A DNA stretch of 64,000 nucleotides from Allolobophora icterica (GCA_963556255.1 OY744610.1:66926757-66990756); one strand, 5' to 3'; positions 40,991-52,290 are shown, counted from the first letter of the stretch. A program made the numbers and translations. Notes: generated by a model not told the origin, from the letters alone.

Positions 40991-42060
40991 AGACTCCTTG
41001 AAGCTGACAAGGTTGTTCACGTCGACTTTGCGAGACACGCGTAGGCTCTAGTTGGCGATAGGCTCTACAATTTAAAGACATCGTATGGTGTAAAAGGCCG
41101 TTTACGTCGACAGCAAAAATTGACAACGTCTCTGTAAAAAAAGATTATGACACTGTTATTAGATAATATTAACGTTTATTATTAAAAAAAGATTATGACA
41201 CTGTTATTAGATAATATTAACGTTTATTATTTTCCGAAAGATTGGATTATGTACATCGATTGAGGAAAATGTGTACAACTGTCACTGCACAGCAGACGAA
41301 TTGAGTGAAAGGGATGATTGATTAAACGCAGCTGAAATATTCTTAGCACATTCTTAAACTATTATCAAGGTGCTATGAAACATATTTTAAGGGTACTCAC
41401 ACCAGACAGACAAATCATATTAAGTGAATAAGTATGTAAGTAATCTTTTATTAGAACGAAACAAACGCTCATACTTTACAACAAGGCGAAAAGTAGCACA
41501 ATAGAGCCTCTCACTAGAACAAAAAACAGCTGCAATATTATAACCAGTTTTAGAATGTCTTATTTATATACAGTTATATCTATAGCTATGATCTGACGAA
41601 CATAAACTTAACTCAGCTCTACAAATGGAAACAGTTTATATCTTGGTACAAGCATGAAGACTTGCCCTATTCTAATTCTTATCTATGTACAGTAAGTATG
41701 AAGGATTATGCAGCAGCGTTTGAAAACGCGGTAACTCAAATGCATGCCCCCTTTTTTCTTGAGTTCAATTTATGAAGGTGCATTTTGTTCCTCAGCACTT
41801 TTAATGAGAGACTTTTGTCAGTTAGTTAGATCCATGTGACGAAGGTTAAACGGAAATAAAATATATAACTCCTCTACTAACTATAGTAAAGGTGTTTAAG
41901 AACAGCTTTATGTTCTTCACATTTTCCAGAGTTTAACTGCATCTTATGGCCTTGGCGTCGATAAGAATAGAAGCAATTTATAGTTCACGTCGTTATTAGA
42001 TATACCAACGACATCAAAGACCGTTGAAGTCAACTGGATTCTTATAGGTAGCATCTTAAA
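40991..42060 (+). repeat. Paralogous block, copy 3 (right part)
   Basis: Resumes the block, including the uninterrupted GATTGGATTATG (41235). A local 45-bp tandem duplication (about 41143-41230) and the shared (GTAA)n tail (41430) follow. Another TATATA/AAAGGTGTTTAAG module lies at 41862-41900. Confidence 0.75.
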
Positions 42061-42650
42061 ACTTGAACCGTCTTAAACTTAACCCTTTTCATGTTCTATG
42101 TTCACTATTCCCCCCCCCCCCACAGCTGTACTACCATATGATCTTCCGCCTAGACCTCATAACTATTCACTTCCTGCTAAAGATAATATAAATTTTATTT
42201 CTCGTATCTTGTTTAATTGTTAACTTCACTTATTATTCTTTGTTATTGTTTTTACTTGACTTTTATATGTACCTAAATTATGCGGTCTGTCATTTGGTTT
42301 TTTAACATCCTTGGTTTTGTAATAAACGAATATATAAGCGCAGGGTGCCAGCTTATTCACTAGCGCTGCGACGTGTCCAGCGATGCCAAGTGAAGTTACA
42401 AGTCCGCTTGTGATATAAACCAGAGAGAGGAGGCAGATCCGCTGCAACAAATCTACGTGTATGGAGAGAATGAGCTGAAGTATTTTAATAGTCTTTAAAG
42501 TTGCCATAAGATGTCGCTAAACCATGGATATAATAAAATAATCGTAAACTATGATAATACATCTGATCAGTCTCACGAATCTTTAGAAGTTATTTGATTT
42601 TCAGTTTGTGGTAGTTAAATACTTAACCGCTACCAATCGTATTGCGCTCT
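42061..42650. other. No gene; poly(C) run and AAGCGCAGGGTGCCAG module
   Basis: A C13 run lies at 42110-42122. 42340-42480 is a degenerate copy of the module at 6091-6300, and an inverted AACGACATCTTATGGC block lies near 42503. Confidence 0.5.
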
Positions 42651-42652
42651 CT

Positions 42653-42705
42653 TTAGACACCTTTTTATCAGTGTTTCAATACCCTATATATTCCTCATTT
42701 CCGTC
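42653..42705 (-). promoter_or_regulatory. Promoter-like composite module
   Basis: On the minus strand: GGACGGAAATGAGG, AATATATAGGG, then AAAAAGGTGTCTAAAGAGAGC. The spacing is 26-28 bp. Confidence 0.45.
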
Positions 42706-43238
42706 CAAACATTCAATAGAATTATCAGACTCTAGGTCCTTACTAGTCTTAATTTACATTAAGTTCAAGGTCGGCTTGATGTCGATTAATAAAATTATAT
42801 CACTTTTAACGACTATCAAACAAAACTATGCATCAGATTTCATAACAATTAACAACTGTCTTCTGAAATGAGTTTTTTGCCAGCATTCTTTGCTAATTAA
42901 ATCGATGATTAGTTGCTGTTCAACTACACTATCTTTTTTACTATTATTAGCTCCTAATTTCCCTTTAACTGTTTGCACTAAGAATTACCATTGCTTTAAT
43001 TTAAACACAACTTTTTTTCTCTTTTGTTTTATTCATTCATTGTACATTTTATCCTGTTGTCAATTGTTGCGTTCTGACAACTATCTATTTGAATGAACGA
43101 AAATTCAATACAATAACCGAGTATAAGACATTGACGCGGTTTATTTAACGATTTAACGCAACTAAAGTTTTCATCTAAGAAGAGGAACGTGCCTGTGACG
43201 GTTTATGATCAATTGATCATGCACTGGTAGTTGGAAAT

Positions 43239-43330
43239 AAAAGACAGACAGACACACAGACAGACGTACAGATAGACCGATAGATAGATAGATGGATAGA
43301 TAAACAGAGACAGAGAGACAGAAAAATGGA
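43239..43330. repeat. (GACA)n / (GATA)n microsatellite
   Basis: Follows GATCATGCACTGGTAGTTGG, as does the (GACA)n run at 50091-50165, so the two are paralogous. Confidence 0.85.
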
Positions 43331-43494
43331 CACCATTAAATTGGGCGTATCTTATAGATATCATTATAGCCTAGGTAAAGACACGACTTAAAGGCGTCTT
43401 GAAAGCAGCATAGTTTCGGTATTCAGGGTTTAAAGATATTCTTCTGGTTGTCGGCAATGTTGAAGAAAAGTCATTTTCATGATATATAGTAGAG

Positions 43495-43860
43495 CTGAAC
43501 CGATAAGGCTTTTTGCCGATTATTCCGATACCGCGTATAGCCGACATTGAAATAGCCGATACCGCGTATGAAGCCGATTATTATATTATCGCTCAAAAAC
43601 TACGCATACAACGTTGTATAAGGGATATTAATGAGTTTCCAGTTCTGCGTATAATAGGTCCTTGGTTGCTACGGTGTCTGCTAAATAGTGCAATGCTAAA
43701 TATAAATCAATAATAAGAAACAAGGCATAGATACTTGTGCTCATTTTTCTATTTGTAACGATTATTCTCCAAAAAACCTCAACTGTAAAATAATTTGCAT
43801 CGGCGCCGATACTTTTTCGCCGATACCGATTATGCCGATTCCAGATATTATGACCTGCGA
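43495..43860. mobile_element. Possible MITE with CCGATA-rich ends
   Basis: The ends are GAACCGATAAGG...GCCGATTATTCCGATACC and CGCCGATACCGATTATGCCGATTCC. They are enriched in the same words and partly inverted. I could not find a target duplication. Confidence 0.3.
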
Positions 43861-43874
43861 TTGGTTGGCTGGCT

Positions 43875-44285
43875 ACCAGTAAGTTAAAGTAAGTAAGTAA
43901 GTAAGTATATTCTTTATTACACCATTAGCAAACGCACAATGGGACAGAAGCTAGAAGCATTGATTGTAAAACATTGAAGTAATAATAAATCGAAATAAAA
44001 ATGATAAAATAAGTAATTAAAAAAGCAAGTGTTTTCTTATCATTTATGCAGTAATCTAGCAATGTAACCCTTCCCCGTCAAAGGATCACATCGTGGTATC
44101 TCGCGATTATGCCGGCGAGGTCGAAGATAATATCCGGTAGATCGTATCGGAGGGAGCAAATCATGGAGGACATGCCCTGGGTTCTGAAGGATTGCTGCAA
44201 AGAGAGCATCGTCCGCCTTAGAACACAACAGGTCAAATGTAGGAGTATCAGTTGGCAGATACCCTGTCGCTAACGACATCTTAAC
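43875..44285 (-). mobile_element. LINE 3' fragment ending in (CTTA)n
   Basis: The minus-strand frame (44279-44040) ends FDLLCSKADDALF...HVLHDLLPPIRSTGYYLRPRRHN, a typical C-terminus of CR1/Jockey-group reverse transcriptases. A short 3' UTR and a (CTTA)n tail follow at about 43883. It is heavily 5'-truncated and dead. A related fragment is at 56575-57200. Confidence 0.75.
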
Positions 44286-44447
44286 GCCATCAAAAGCCAG
44301 TTTTTACACAATAGCAAAATATTGTGTTGTACAGTTCTTAATATAATAAATTTAATATTATATAATAATAATACAATGCATACAAATTCATTGACACCAC
44401 TAACGATATAAATAGTTTCTGTTTTACGACGCTGTGAATTAACGAAG

Positions 44448-44528
44448 ATGATTAGCGTCGCCCTTCTGATTTACCCAGGCTTAGGACTGGCACTACCAGA
44501 GTACGAGCAATGGCAGAGTTGCATATGA
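44448..44528 (+). CDS. Tiny signal-peptide-like frame (26 codons), uncertain
   Basis: It starts in the recurrent context AACGAAGATGATTAGC and encodes MISVALLIYPGLGLALPEYE, then WQSCI. The first 17 residues look like a secretory signal with Ala at the expected cleavage site. It is one of several copies of the module (46520, 49579, 58048). The same DNA could instead be a polypyrimidine tract and 3' splice site (TTTACCCAG). Not a confident gene. Confidence 0.25.
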   Translation: MISVALLIYPGLGLALPEYEQWQSCI

Positions 44529-44949
44529 CAAAGTGGCAGTATCTAGCTTCTAGAGGTTAGCGACATCGTATAGCAGCAAAGTCCTTGGACTTCGATATGA
44601 AAATCGGTGTGTACGTTGCCTAAACAGACAAGAAGTTAGCAAAAGAACGAAATTTACCAACTCCCACTTTCGGTTATACACGATATAAAGGTGTGCAGGT
44701 AGAGATTACTATTATTCAATGTTGAACGTAAATTTACAGGTATTCATACTATGCAGTCATGACTTGATTATGACACGGTGTCTTTAAAGATTAGCTATAC
44801 ACAATCGTTTATACTATCAATTGTTTAATACTTCCCTGCGATTCATAGAATTTGACTGAATTTTCTTTAAAGTGAAGTCGATGTCCACCACTAGCACAAT
44901 TGAAATGTCTTTGGACAGTGCGATGCTGTTAAAATTGTTTGGCTCTTTT

Positions 44950-44998
44950 CAAACACCTTTAAATCGTGTGTCTCCTGTCCTATAAATAGCTCATTTCA
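44950..44998 (-). promoter_or_regulatory. Promoter-like composite module
   Basis: On the minus strand: GTGAAATGAG, CTATTTATAGGAC, then TTTAAAGGTGTTTGAAAAG. TATA-to-AAAGG spacing is about 25 bp. Confidence 0.45.
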
Positions 44999-45387
44999 CT
45001 TTTGTTTGCTAGTCAAAACTTCTTTATCAATGTGTATCATAGAGTCATAGACAATGTTAGATAATTATAAATGTTATTATTGTTTTAAATGAGATAACGA
45101 TGTCTTTTTGACGGTATAAGTATCTCGCTTTCTGTGAATTGTATTTCTGAATTGTCGTCAGTGGCCATTGATGTCATAAGACGACGTTGAACTTTGGATT
45201 AATAATAATAATGTCGCCCAGTATTCGACATAAATGGCTTCTAATACTGCAAGATGTAGTTAAACTGTTCTGTCCAAGGCACCCATCGGATTTTCGCTTG
45301 CAGGTTTCTCGGATTTGCCTTCTTAAAAGGCTCTGGCAGCAAAATATGTCGTTATACAACAAATACTGCTAAAGCGTGTGTTCTGCT

Positions 45388-45440
45388 TAAACACCCTTAA
45401 AAAATGTCAATCCATAGTTATAAATTTTCATTTTCACTAA
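45388..45440 (-). promoter_or_regulatory. Promoter-like composite module (diverged)
   Basis: On the minus strand: GTGAAAATGAAAATTTATAAC, then TTAAGGGTGTTTAAGCAG. An inverted ACGACATATTTTGCTGCC block lies at about 45337-45354. Confidence 0.35.
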
Positions 45441-45699
45441 CTTAGCTGTTTTTAACTCATTCTTTACTGCAAATTACAAATTACTTCGTTGGAGTCAACG
45501 CCAACACCTCTTGGCAGCCACAAAATGTTTCTTATAATTGAAATTGCTCCAAAGTTTTTAATCGTAAACAGAGGAAAAACGACAGCAACATGACCAACAA
45601 AGGAATATTCTCCGAGAAAAAGAGAACTTTAAAATACTATATATAAATTACTAGTATACCGGGGTATGGTTTTCGAATTAAATTGAAATTGTCGTCAAC

Positions 45700-45897
45700 G
45701 GCTCAATACAATACACTACAATACAACAAAACAGTTATAGCGCGCTTTAACAAAACAGGTCTTGCACGAGAGCGTGTTGCACTACATTCCTAGTCATAGA
45801 ATAATGTAAATAGATGAGTCTTTAATTTAGATTTAATTTGAGCAACAGATGTGCATTGACAGACTCTAGTTGCAGACTGGTCTATTCTATGGGTCCA
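45700..45897 (-). mobile_element. CR1/L2-like LINE 3' fragment
   Basis: The minus strand reads SATRVCQCTSVAQIKSKLKTHLFTLFYD and a stop. An ATTGTAGTGTATTGTATTG-type tail follows. Only the end of the RT frame remains. Confidence 0.65.
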
Positions 45898-45952
45898 GAG
45901 ACACCTTTAAATCACCGATTCCAAACCCTATATATTTGTTATTTTCGTTCAA
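45898..45952 (-). promoter_or_regulatory. Promoter-like composite module
   Basis: On the minus strand: TGAACGAAAATAAC, AAATATATAGGG, then TTTAAAGGTGTCTCTGG. Spacing about 27 bp. Confidence 0.45.
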
Positions 45953-46519
45953 ACATTTAATAGGACTTCTACGCGCTCCAAATTCTTACTAGTCGTCTAA
46001 AGTGTATTAATTTTCTTAACTCTGAGGTCGGAATTAATGATCACGTTACCTTAATAAAATTAAACCACTTTAAAGTACTTCTGAGTAGTAGTTCCAATGG
46101 ACAAAATATATTCGATGATTGTTTGGCTACCAAAGATTTGTTGAAAATGCTACAATTTAAGAATTAAGTTTAGTTTTAGAAACTCCGCCACTGACCAGTT
46201 GTGCCAATCCCAAACCGAAAATTTTGATAAAGGAGGAGGGCGACGTTAAGCTACATGCATGTTATGATACAGTGTCGTTAAACAGCAAGTATAGTTGAAT
46301 TCTGAATTTCGAGCACTTTGCCAAATATGCCAAATAAACGGTGAGATTGGTTAGGAAACATTTTCTACGACCATCATTGCCATAAATGTCGTTAAGCTCT
46401 TCCCAACCTATCGTTGATACAATAACCTCCACGTGTCATTAAGTGATAATTTCTTGTGCCTAACTATACGAACAACTGTGGTAGTAGTTGCTGCTTAACG
46501 ACACGATGTCATAACGAAG

Positions 46520-46642
46520 ATGATTAGCGTCGCCCTCCTCCTCCTCCTCCTTTATCCAGCTTTTGGACTGGCACTACCAGAAACGGGACAGTGGTTGAGT
46601 TACACGTATGTTGGGAAGTTTGACATTAAAAAATTTCTTTAA
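46520..46642 (+). CDS. Small signal-peptide-like frame (40 codons), uncertain
   Basis: ATGATTAGCGTCGCC is followed by five CTC codons. The N-terminus is MISVALLLLLLYPAFGLALP, a convincing hydrophobic signal, with TGQWLSYTYVGKFDIKKFL after it. The CTC expansion is in-frame (a multiple of three relative to other copies). The alternative is a lengthened polypyrimidine tract before TTTATCCAG. Expression data would decide. Confidence 0.3.
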   Translation: MISVALLLLLLYPAFGLALPETGQWLSYTYVGKFDIKKFL

Positions 46643-46731
46643 CTTTACACCCGGACAGTTTGTTGTCAGTTTCCATTTTTAAACGACGACCTTAAAGGAC
46701 AGTTTTGAACATAAATTTTGCGACTCTCAGG

Positions 46732-46775
46732 TATATATATTGTAGTGAAAATACTATTTAAAGGTGTCGTAAAAG
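46732..46775 (+). promoter_or_regulatory. Promoter-like composite module
   Basis: GTATATATATTG at 46731 and TTTAAAGGTGTCGTAAAAGC at 46757. Spacing 28 bp. GTATTCAGGG follows, as in many copies. Confidence 0.4.
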
Positions 46776-47255
46776 CAACATTGTTTTCGTAGTATTCAGG
46801 GCAAAAGAACATTTTTTGGCTGTCAGAACTATTGAAACAGTCAGTTCCACGCTATAGTCTATCAGATGGCCGACAATTGGTTGGTTGGTTATCATTAAGT
46901 TAACCACATCGTTTGTCATCAAAGGCCGTTGAAGTCGATTGGCAAATATTGACTGAATAGTTCCCAGAGTTTGTATGGCATAATACAACAAATTGACCAG
47001 AGAGAGCAGAGAGGAGGCAGAGCAGCTACTAAAGAGATTTCCTCCGCAGCCACGCCCTCTTCCTTTCTTCAGGCTTGAGACTGGTACTGGCAAAGAACGG
47101 ACAGTGGCGGAGTTCAACCAATCTATTTGTTTCTACTTCAAGGTAAAAGGTCATCTCAAAATAGGCATTTAGGATGCCTCTTCCCTACCCATCATTTAAC
47201 TCCGTATTTCCTTAGAGATAAACCTCAAAACTTTAATCACTTTGATAAAGACTCA

Positions 47256-47345
47256 CCTTGTCACCTTGTGCTGTCAACTCTTGGAGCTCTAGCGATCGTC
47301 ATGATAAACATTCTCCATTGCGTCCTATTCGAAGTCAGGTCCCTT
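47256..47345 (-). mobile_element. RTE-like LINE 3' fragment
   Basis: The sequence after CACCTTGTCACCTTGTGCTGTC resembles the terminal 80 bp of the LINE at 52721, in the same orientation. Confidence 0.7.
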
Positions 47346-47605
47346 AGTTGATAAAGACTCACGAAACTTTAATTCTCATATGTTATTTAACAACTAATAC
47401 TAAGCTACTACTTCCCTCAGTTCTCTTATATATTAATCTAATCTAATGACTTTTATGTAATCAAGTGAACTCATAATCTATTAGAAGAACAAGAAGAACA
47501 AGAAGAAAACAAGAGGAAGAAGAAAAGTTTTTCAACACCTATTCTAAGCGTTACATACTTAAAGAAGATGAATGATTCCATAAGCTAGCCCTAAAGTGAT
47601 AAAAA

Positions 47606-47815
47606 TAATTTTTTTTAATCTTTTCTTTATTAATTCAAACAGACAAACGCAGTAAGATTACATTGAAGCACGACAGTACAATTATCAATATCTTAACTAA
47701 ACTCACGTTTTGGCAGCCATGCAAGACGCCCGCCCGAGGGGGTTGCGGGTATCGAAGCGCGTTCTGCTCTTCTCCTGGCATGAGTGTTACCATTACTCTA
47801 TCCACCCTCCCGACT
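47606..47815 (-). mobile_element. tRNA-derived SINE
   Basis: Third copy of the SINE at 4751 (AAACGCAGTAAGATTACATTGAAGC; CATGAGTGTTACCATTACTC). Confidence 0.7.
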
Positions 47816-47899
47816 TCATTTTCTAAGTCTCGGCCAGTCCTCTTCCTCGCCGTTTCATCTTCCCACTGACACCATACGGTCAGTATTCTTATTATAGCT

Positions 47900-48265
47900 G
47901 AGTTGGCTATGGCTGCAGATGGAACAGATATATATATCTGACTTATTTCATCGCCCTCACTCTGCGGCTTCTCTTCGTCCTCTTCGTTCATCTGACCGTT
48001 TGGACCTCCTCGTTCCCCGTGTCAGGACTTCACTGGCTCAATCTAGGTCGTTTGCTTCCATTGGCCCTGCTCTTTGGAATGGGCTTCCTCCGTTTGTTCG
48101 TTCTTCTATTCTCTCAGGTAGCGTCTCTTCCTCTTTTACCTTTCTTAAAACTTGCTTTTTCTCTCGGGGTCTATCGCACTGGGAGCGCTTCTGAATGGCC
48201 CTCCCGCTAGAAGCGCTTTATAAATATCCGAATACAATACAATACAATACAATACAATACAATAT
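47900..48265 (+). mobile_element. CR1/L2-like LINE 3' end with (CAATA)n tail
   Basis: The frame reads LRPLRSSDRLDLLVPRVRTSLAQ, IGPALWNGLPPFVR and FLKTCFF, the conserved C-terminus of this LINE group. A 3' UTR with GAAGCGCTTTATAAATATCC and ATACAATACAATACAATAC follows. 5'-truncated. Confidence 0.85.
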
Positions 48266-48498
48266 ATATCTAACCAAATGTCTAGTCCAGGCGGGGATAT
48301 TTTAACCCCTGACCTCTCGATGGACAGTCCAGCACCCTCCCCACTATGCTAGGTAACAGAATAACAAAAGGAAAATCTAAAAAACGAAAGTCGAGATGAG
48401 TGAAGTTCAATTCTGAACTACATTATACGACGAAACCATGATGCACAGGCATTAAATCGAAGAGATATAATATTATATGAAACGGTGAGTTAACGCAA

Positions 48499-48545
48499 CT
48501 TATATAAGCAGATAATAACCGATTTAAAGGTGTCCAAAGGGATCC
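48499..48545 (+). promoter_or_regulatory. Promoter-like composite module
   Basis: CTTATATAAGC at 48499 and TTTAAAGGTGTCCAAAG at 48523; 25 bp apart. GTGTTTTACGACATCCTTACG follows at 48568. Confidence 0.45.
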
Positions 48546-49014
48546 TAATTAAATTCGTAACATCAAAGTGTTTTACGACATCCTTACGATATGCGAAAAT
48601 AATTTGTTCTGTATTTATTACGTAAAAGACCCACGAACAGTCTTCTGCATGAATGATTCTAATTCTACTACTGAACTTTCAAGAAGTTATCAATCAATGC
48701 AATCAAACAATTTTATAGAAATATATTCACACAGTGAAAACGATATTTTTCTGTCATAAGATACAGACTTCGTAAAAAAGGAAAGCTGTAATTTCACATG
48801 ATATTTTTAATCTATTACTTTTAATTTAATGCAGCTTTATTAAAGTTTGTCATGTATAATTAGCTATGACATGAGATTTTTATTTTATTGGTAACTTTTT
48901 TACGCAAATCATTAATTAATGCATATTAAAACCCAACAACTAAGAGTCTACACCGGAGCCAAACTATTAGACCTATAATTTACTATGAGATATGAGACTC
49001 TCATCACAGCTGTT

Positions 49015-49420
49015 GTATCTATTGCATTGTATTGTATCTAAACATTTATAAAGCGCCTCACAGTGTTCGCTAATTAGAGGCGCTCTCAGTGTAAAAGACC
49101 CAGTGAACAGAAAGTGGTTTTAAGACAGCGGAACGAGCCACTTGGGCCACCGGCTAATAAAGAGGCACGTGTCAATGGAGGAAGTTGATTCCATAGAGCA
49201 GGACCAATGCAAGAAAAGGCTCGAGTTTTGGCCATAGTGGTCTTGGCTCGTGGTACTAGAAGATCATGGCGATTAAGCGATCGCAATGGACGGAAGGAAG
49301 TAGCTGAAATTGGCAAACGAACGAGGCCACAGAGGTACTTAGGTGCTAAGCATGTATAGAACCGAAGGACTAAAGTGAGAACCTTCAGCTGAATCCGAGC
49401 AGTAAGGGGAAGCAAACTAT
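49015..49420 (-). mobile_element. CR1/L2-like LINE 3' end
   Basis: The minus-strand frame includes LAPKYLCGLVRLPI, LRPLRSLNRHDLLVPRAKT, IGPALWNQLPPL and CLKTTFCSLGL. The tail is TTGTATTGTATC-type at about 49020-49040. Confidence 0.85.
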
Positions 49421-49578
49421 TTTAGGATAATGTTACACTTGATGCTATCAAACGACACTTAATCTCATATTTTTCCATAATAATTGACAACTGTCTTCTG
49501 AAATGAGATATTTCCAGCATTCTTTGCTAATTAAATCGATGGTTAGTTACTGCTTAACGACATTGAGTCATAACAAAG

Positions 49579-49821
49579 ATGATTGGTGTCGCCCTCCTCC
49601 TTTCTTCAGGCATGGGTCTGGAAATTTCAGAGTATCCAGTGAAGTTAAACCATGCCGAAATCTTTCGATATAATTCGAATCCTTTGACTTATAGACCAGT
49701 GTCCGACCCAAAGAGGGTAACTATTTGGGAGTGGGGGAGCGCAGACAAGGTTTTTTTATTTAGTATAGACATATCCAAACACGAATCTATTGAGTCTGTA
49801 AACAATAAAGTTTGGACGTAA
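49579..49821 (+). CDS. Small signal-peptide-like ORF (80 codons), uncertain
   Basis: This is the longest frame that starts in the recurrent ATGATTNGCGTCGCC module. The N-terminus is MIGVALLLSSGMGLEIS, followed by 63 mostly polar residues (EYPVKLNHAEIF..., ending SVNNKVWT). I recognise no domain and no Cys framework. A TATA/AAAGGTG module follows at 49934, so this lies between modules, as expected if each drives a short gene. It could be a chance frame. Confidence 0.3.
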   Translation: MIGVALLLSSGMGLEISEYPVKLNHAEIFRYNSNPLTYRPVSDPKRVTIWEWGSADKVFLFSIDISKHESIESVNNKVWT

Positions 49822-49933
49822 AAGTTAAAGCACTTTCAAGATGGCCGCCATCCAAAATAGAGTATATTGCGTTGTAGATAATGGACTATTAGGTATATTT
49901 CAATACAAATTAAATTGGTAAATGAAATTGAAC

Positions 49934-49978
49934 ATATATTATATAGAGTCAAGAAAAGATGAATTAAAGGTGTGTAAT
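49934..49978 (+). promoter_or_regulatory. Promoter-like composite module
   Basis: TATATTATATAGAG at 49935 and TTAAAGGTGTGTAATGAAACCTG at 49964. AATATTTAACGGC and a perfect TGACGTCA (50044) follow. Confidence 0.45.
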
Positions 49979-50088
49979 GAAACCTGATATTTTCTTTTTC
50001 CGTTCAATATTTAACGGCTAAGCATTTCATGATTACGTAGAAATGACGTCATTGGTTGATTGATCATGCACTGGTGGTTGGAGATATA

Positions 50089-50090
<2 letters not shown>

Positions 50091-50119
<29 letters not shown>

Positions 50120-50165
50120 GGGACGAACAGACAGAAGGAGAGACAGACACACAGACGGACAGACC
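50091..50165. repeat. (GACA)n microsatellite
   Basis: About seven perfect GACA units, then degenerate ones. Confidence 0.9.
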
Positions 50166-50184
50166 AACATAACGGACAACATTA

Positions 50185-50545
50185 AATTGTGCGTATATGT
50201 GCCAGACTTACCTGGGACTTGCTCCTAGATACATATGTGACTCAATATGTCTTCCCGTCTCGACTGGCTCCCTTCACCCTCTTCGTTCCTCTGATCGACT
50301 TGACTTACTTGTTCCAATGGCCAATAGTAACAAAGGAAGGAGACTGGGCCGTGGCCGCTTTGGCCACGGCCCAGTCTCCTTCCTTTGTTACTATTGGCCC
50401 TTCATTGTGGATCAGCTTCCTTCTTCGGTCCGGACTGCATTACTATCTGTTGGTCCTTCCACAGCTTTTCGTTGTCTTTAAACTTGCTTTTATTTCCGAT
50501 GATTTTCGCACTATGACTGGTGGGCACTGGTTATGAATTGCAATA
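50185..50545 (+). mobile_element. CR1/L2-like LINE 3' fragment containing a palindrome
   Basis: The frame reads LAPRYICDSICLPVSTGSLHPLRSSDRLDLLVPM, and later WFIVDQLPSSVR-like sequence. The element ends near GAATTGCAATACAATAC (50535). The frame is broken by an inverted duplication at 50319-50399. Confidence 0.75.
50319..50399. repeat. Perfect inverted repeat, 38-bp arms, 5-bp loop
   Basis: 50319-50356 is the exact reverse complement of 50362-50399; the loop is GCTTT. The arm starts GGCCAATAGTAACAAAGG. Confidence 0.97.
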
Positions 50546-50878
50546 CAATACCCAAACAGTTAGTTGTAATTTTCCACTTTAAAACGACATCTTGGGCCGT
50601 CAACGTTGACCACATCTTTAAATATAATTTCTGAACACAACAATGTGCGTCTGTGAGGTATATATATATATTGTAAACAAGCCACGATTTAGAAATGTCT
50701 CTAAAGCAAAAGTTTCGTGGTATTCAGAGTTTAAGGAAATTCTTCTGGCTTTCGCACCTTTGAAACAGCCATTTCCACGCGATTGTCTATCAGATAATTA
50801 TTATGATGGGCGATTGGTTGTTTGGCCACCATTAGGCTCTTTCTCTCTTACTCCACAACGCAGTCGAATGTCGGTAAT

Positions 50879-50930
50879 ACGAAAATGAGAGCTATATTAC
50901 GTGGATTTCATGAAATAAAGGTGTTTAAAG
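50879..50930 (+). promoter_or_regulatory. Promoter-like composite module
   Basis: ACGAAAATGAGAGC, CTATATTACG, then AAATAAAGGTGTTTAAAGAACC. Spacing 24 bp. A sister of 6038 and 58883. Confidence 0.5.
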
Positions 50931-51339
50931 AACCAACCTCATGTAAAAAAATTAACTTATGTGTGAATTAGTCATCTATTAAACTGTTCATATGCTAAAG
51001 AACTATAGTTTTTAGTGTTTCTGTATATATCTATAAGATTGTTTGATTGCATTGAACGATACAATCTTGAAGAAATCAGAAGTAGAATAAGGTTGTCATG
51101 TCATAATTAAATTTGTTTAAACCTGTAATTTATGCTGTTTTAAAATTTAGTAACTACAATCTTATGTTCATTCAGAATTTTTCCATTAAAAATTATTTCG
51201 TGTATGACAATCGTGTCTAGATGCTGTTTAATTTGCATCAAATACAATCTTATCATACATAATACATGAGTCATGAACATTGTTAACTTTTTTTGTGTCG
51301 TGGAACAATGAATATTAGTGACATTGTAAAGTTTTGCTT

Positions 51340-51440
51340 AGCCACCTTTTAATGGGGTCTTTTGTACGCTATAAATATCTTATTTTCGTTTTAATAATTT
51401 CTATCGACGTCAACGACCTATGTTGCCATAAGATGTCGTT
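51340..51440 (-). promoter_or_regulatory. Promoter-like composite module (inverted); separate conserved block
   Basis: On the minus strand: ACGAAAATAAG, ATATTTATAGCG, then AAAAGGTGGCTAAGC. The AACGACATCTTATGGCAACA...GTTGACGTCGA block lies at 51402-51440 on the minus strand, here upstream of the TATA box. Confidence 0.4.
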
Positions 51441-51464
51441 AAGCCCAGCCCTCCTACTTATTCA

Positions 51465-52062
51465 TTCATTCATTTTGATAATTTATATAGCGCCTCTTCA
51501 AGAAACCTACTCAGAGGTGCTCCCAGTCCAGCCACGGTTAAAAAGAGAAGTCTTAAGGAGGCGGTAGAAAACAGGTGAACTTCCTCGTGGAAATAAGCGT
51601 AAAGAAGGTGGGAGCCCATTCCACATAGAGGGGCCAGCCACTGAGAAGGCACGACGCTGTTTAACTGAGGAGCGGGACCGAGGAACCAATAGCCCACCCC
51701 CAGTTGCAGAACGTAGAACTCGACGGGACATTAGGCTAGAGAGCGGACAGCAGAGATCAGATAGGTAAGACGGAGCTTCACCAGAGAGAGACCGCCAAAC
51801 AAGAGAAGCAATCCTATAGGAGATGCGCTGCGAGGCAGGAAGCCAATGCAGGACATCACACATATAAGCTGAAACTGGTGCATACTTTGGGATATGGGCA
51901 ATGAGCCGAGCGGCAGAGCGAAGGACCCGGTCAAGCCGCCCAATTAGAGCCAATGGATGTCCAGTGAGAACAGAGCAGCAAATTATAGTCAACTCTACTG
52001 GAGATAAAAGCGTGAACAAGGATCACCGCCGCGTCATAAGAAAGGGATCGTATTACTACACG
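51465..52062 (-). mobile_element. CR1/L2-like LINE, last part of RT
   Basis: A 170-codon minus-strand frame (52019-51507). It reads RLDRVLRSAARLIAHIPKYA, LHWLPASQRISYRIASLVWR, GEAPSYLSDLC, SVAGPSMWNGLPPS and LLKTSLFNRGW, then a 3' UTR with GGCGCTATATAAATTATC and a (GAAT)n tail. The thumb and C-terminal part of RT are preserved; the catalytic part is missing. A smaller copy of the 3' end lies at 59500-59615. Confidence 0.9.
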
Positions 52063-52290
52063 CAACTATTGTTTGGTGAGCAGAGACCAATAGATTAGGT
52101 TTCGACGTAGGTAAACACTTTCCTCCAGAGACGATTTATTTTTAATCCGTGACATATATAATATATGAAACATAATATTTATTTATTTATATACAGCATG
52201 GAAGCCGCAAGACGTCGTTTTACGATGGATGCTACCACATGAAATTACAACGCTCCGGTTAGACACCTTTCATTAAAGATATCCTATTAC
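52063..52290. repeat. Direct duplicate of 57628-57840
   Basis: Both read TTTGGTGAGCA, GACCAATAGATTAGGTT, CTTTCCTCCAGAGACG and GCATGGAAGCCGCAAGACGTCG. A minus-strand AAAGGTGTCTAA core closes each. Confidence 0.85.
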
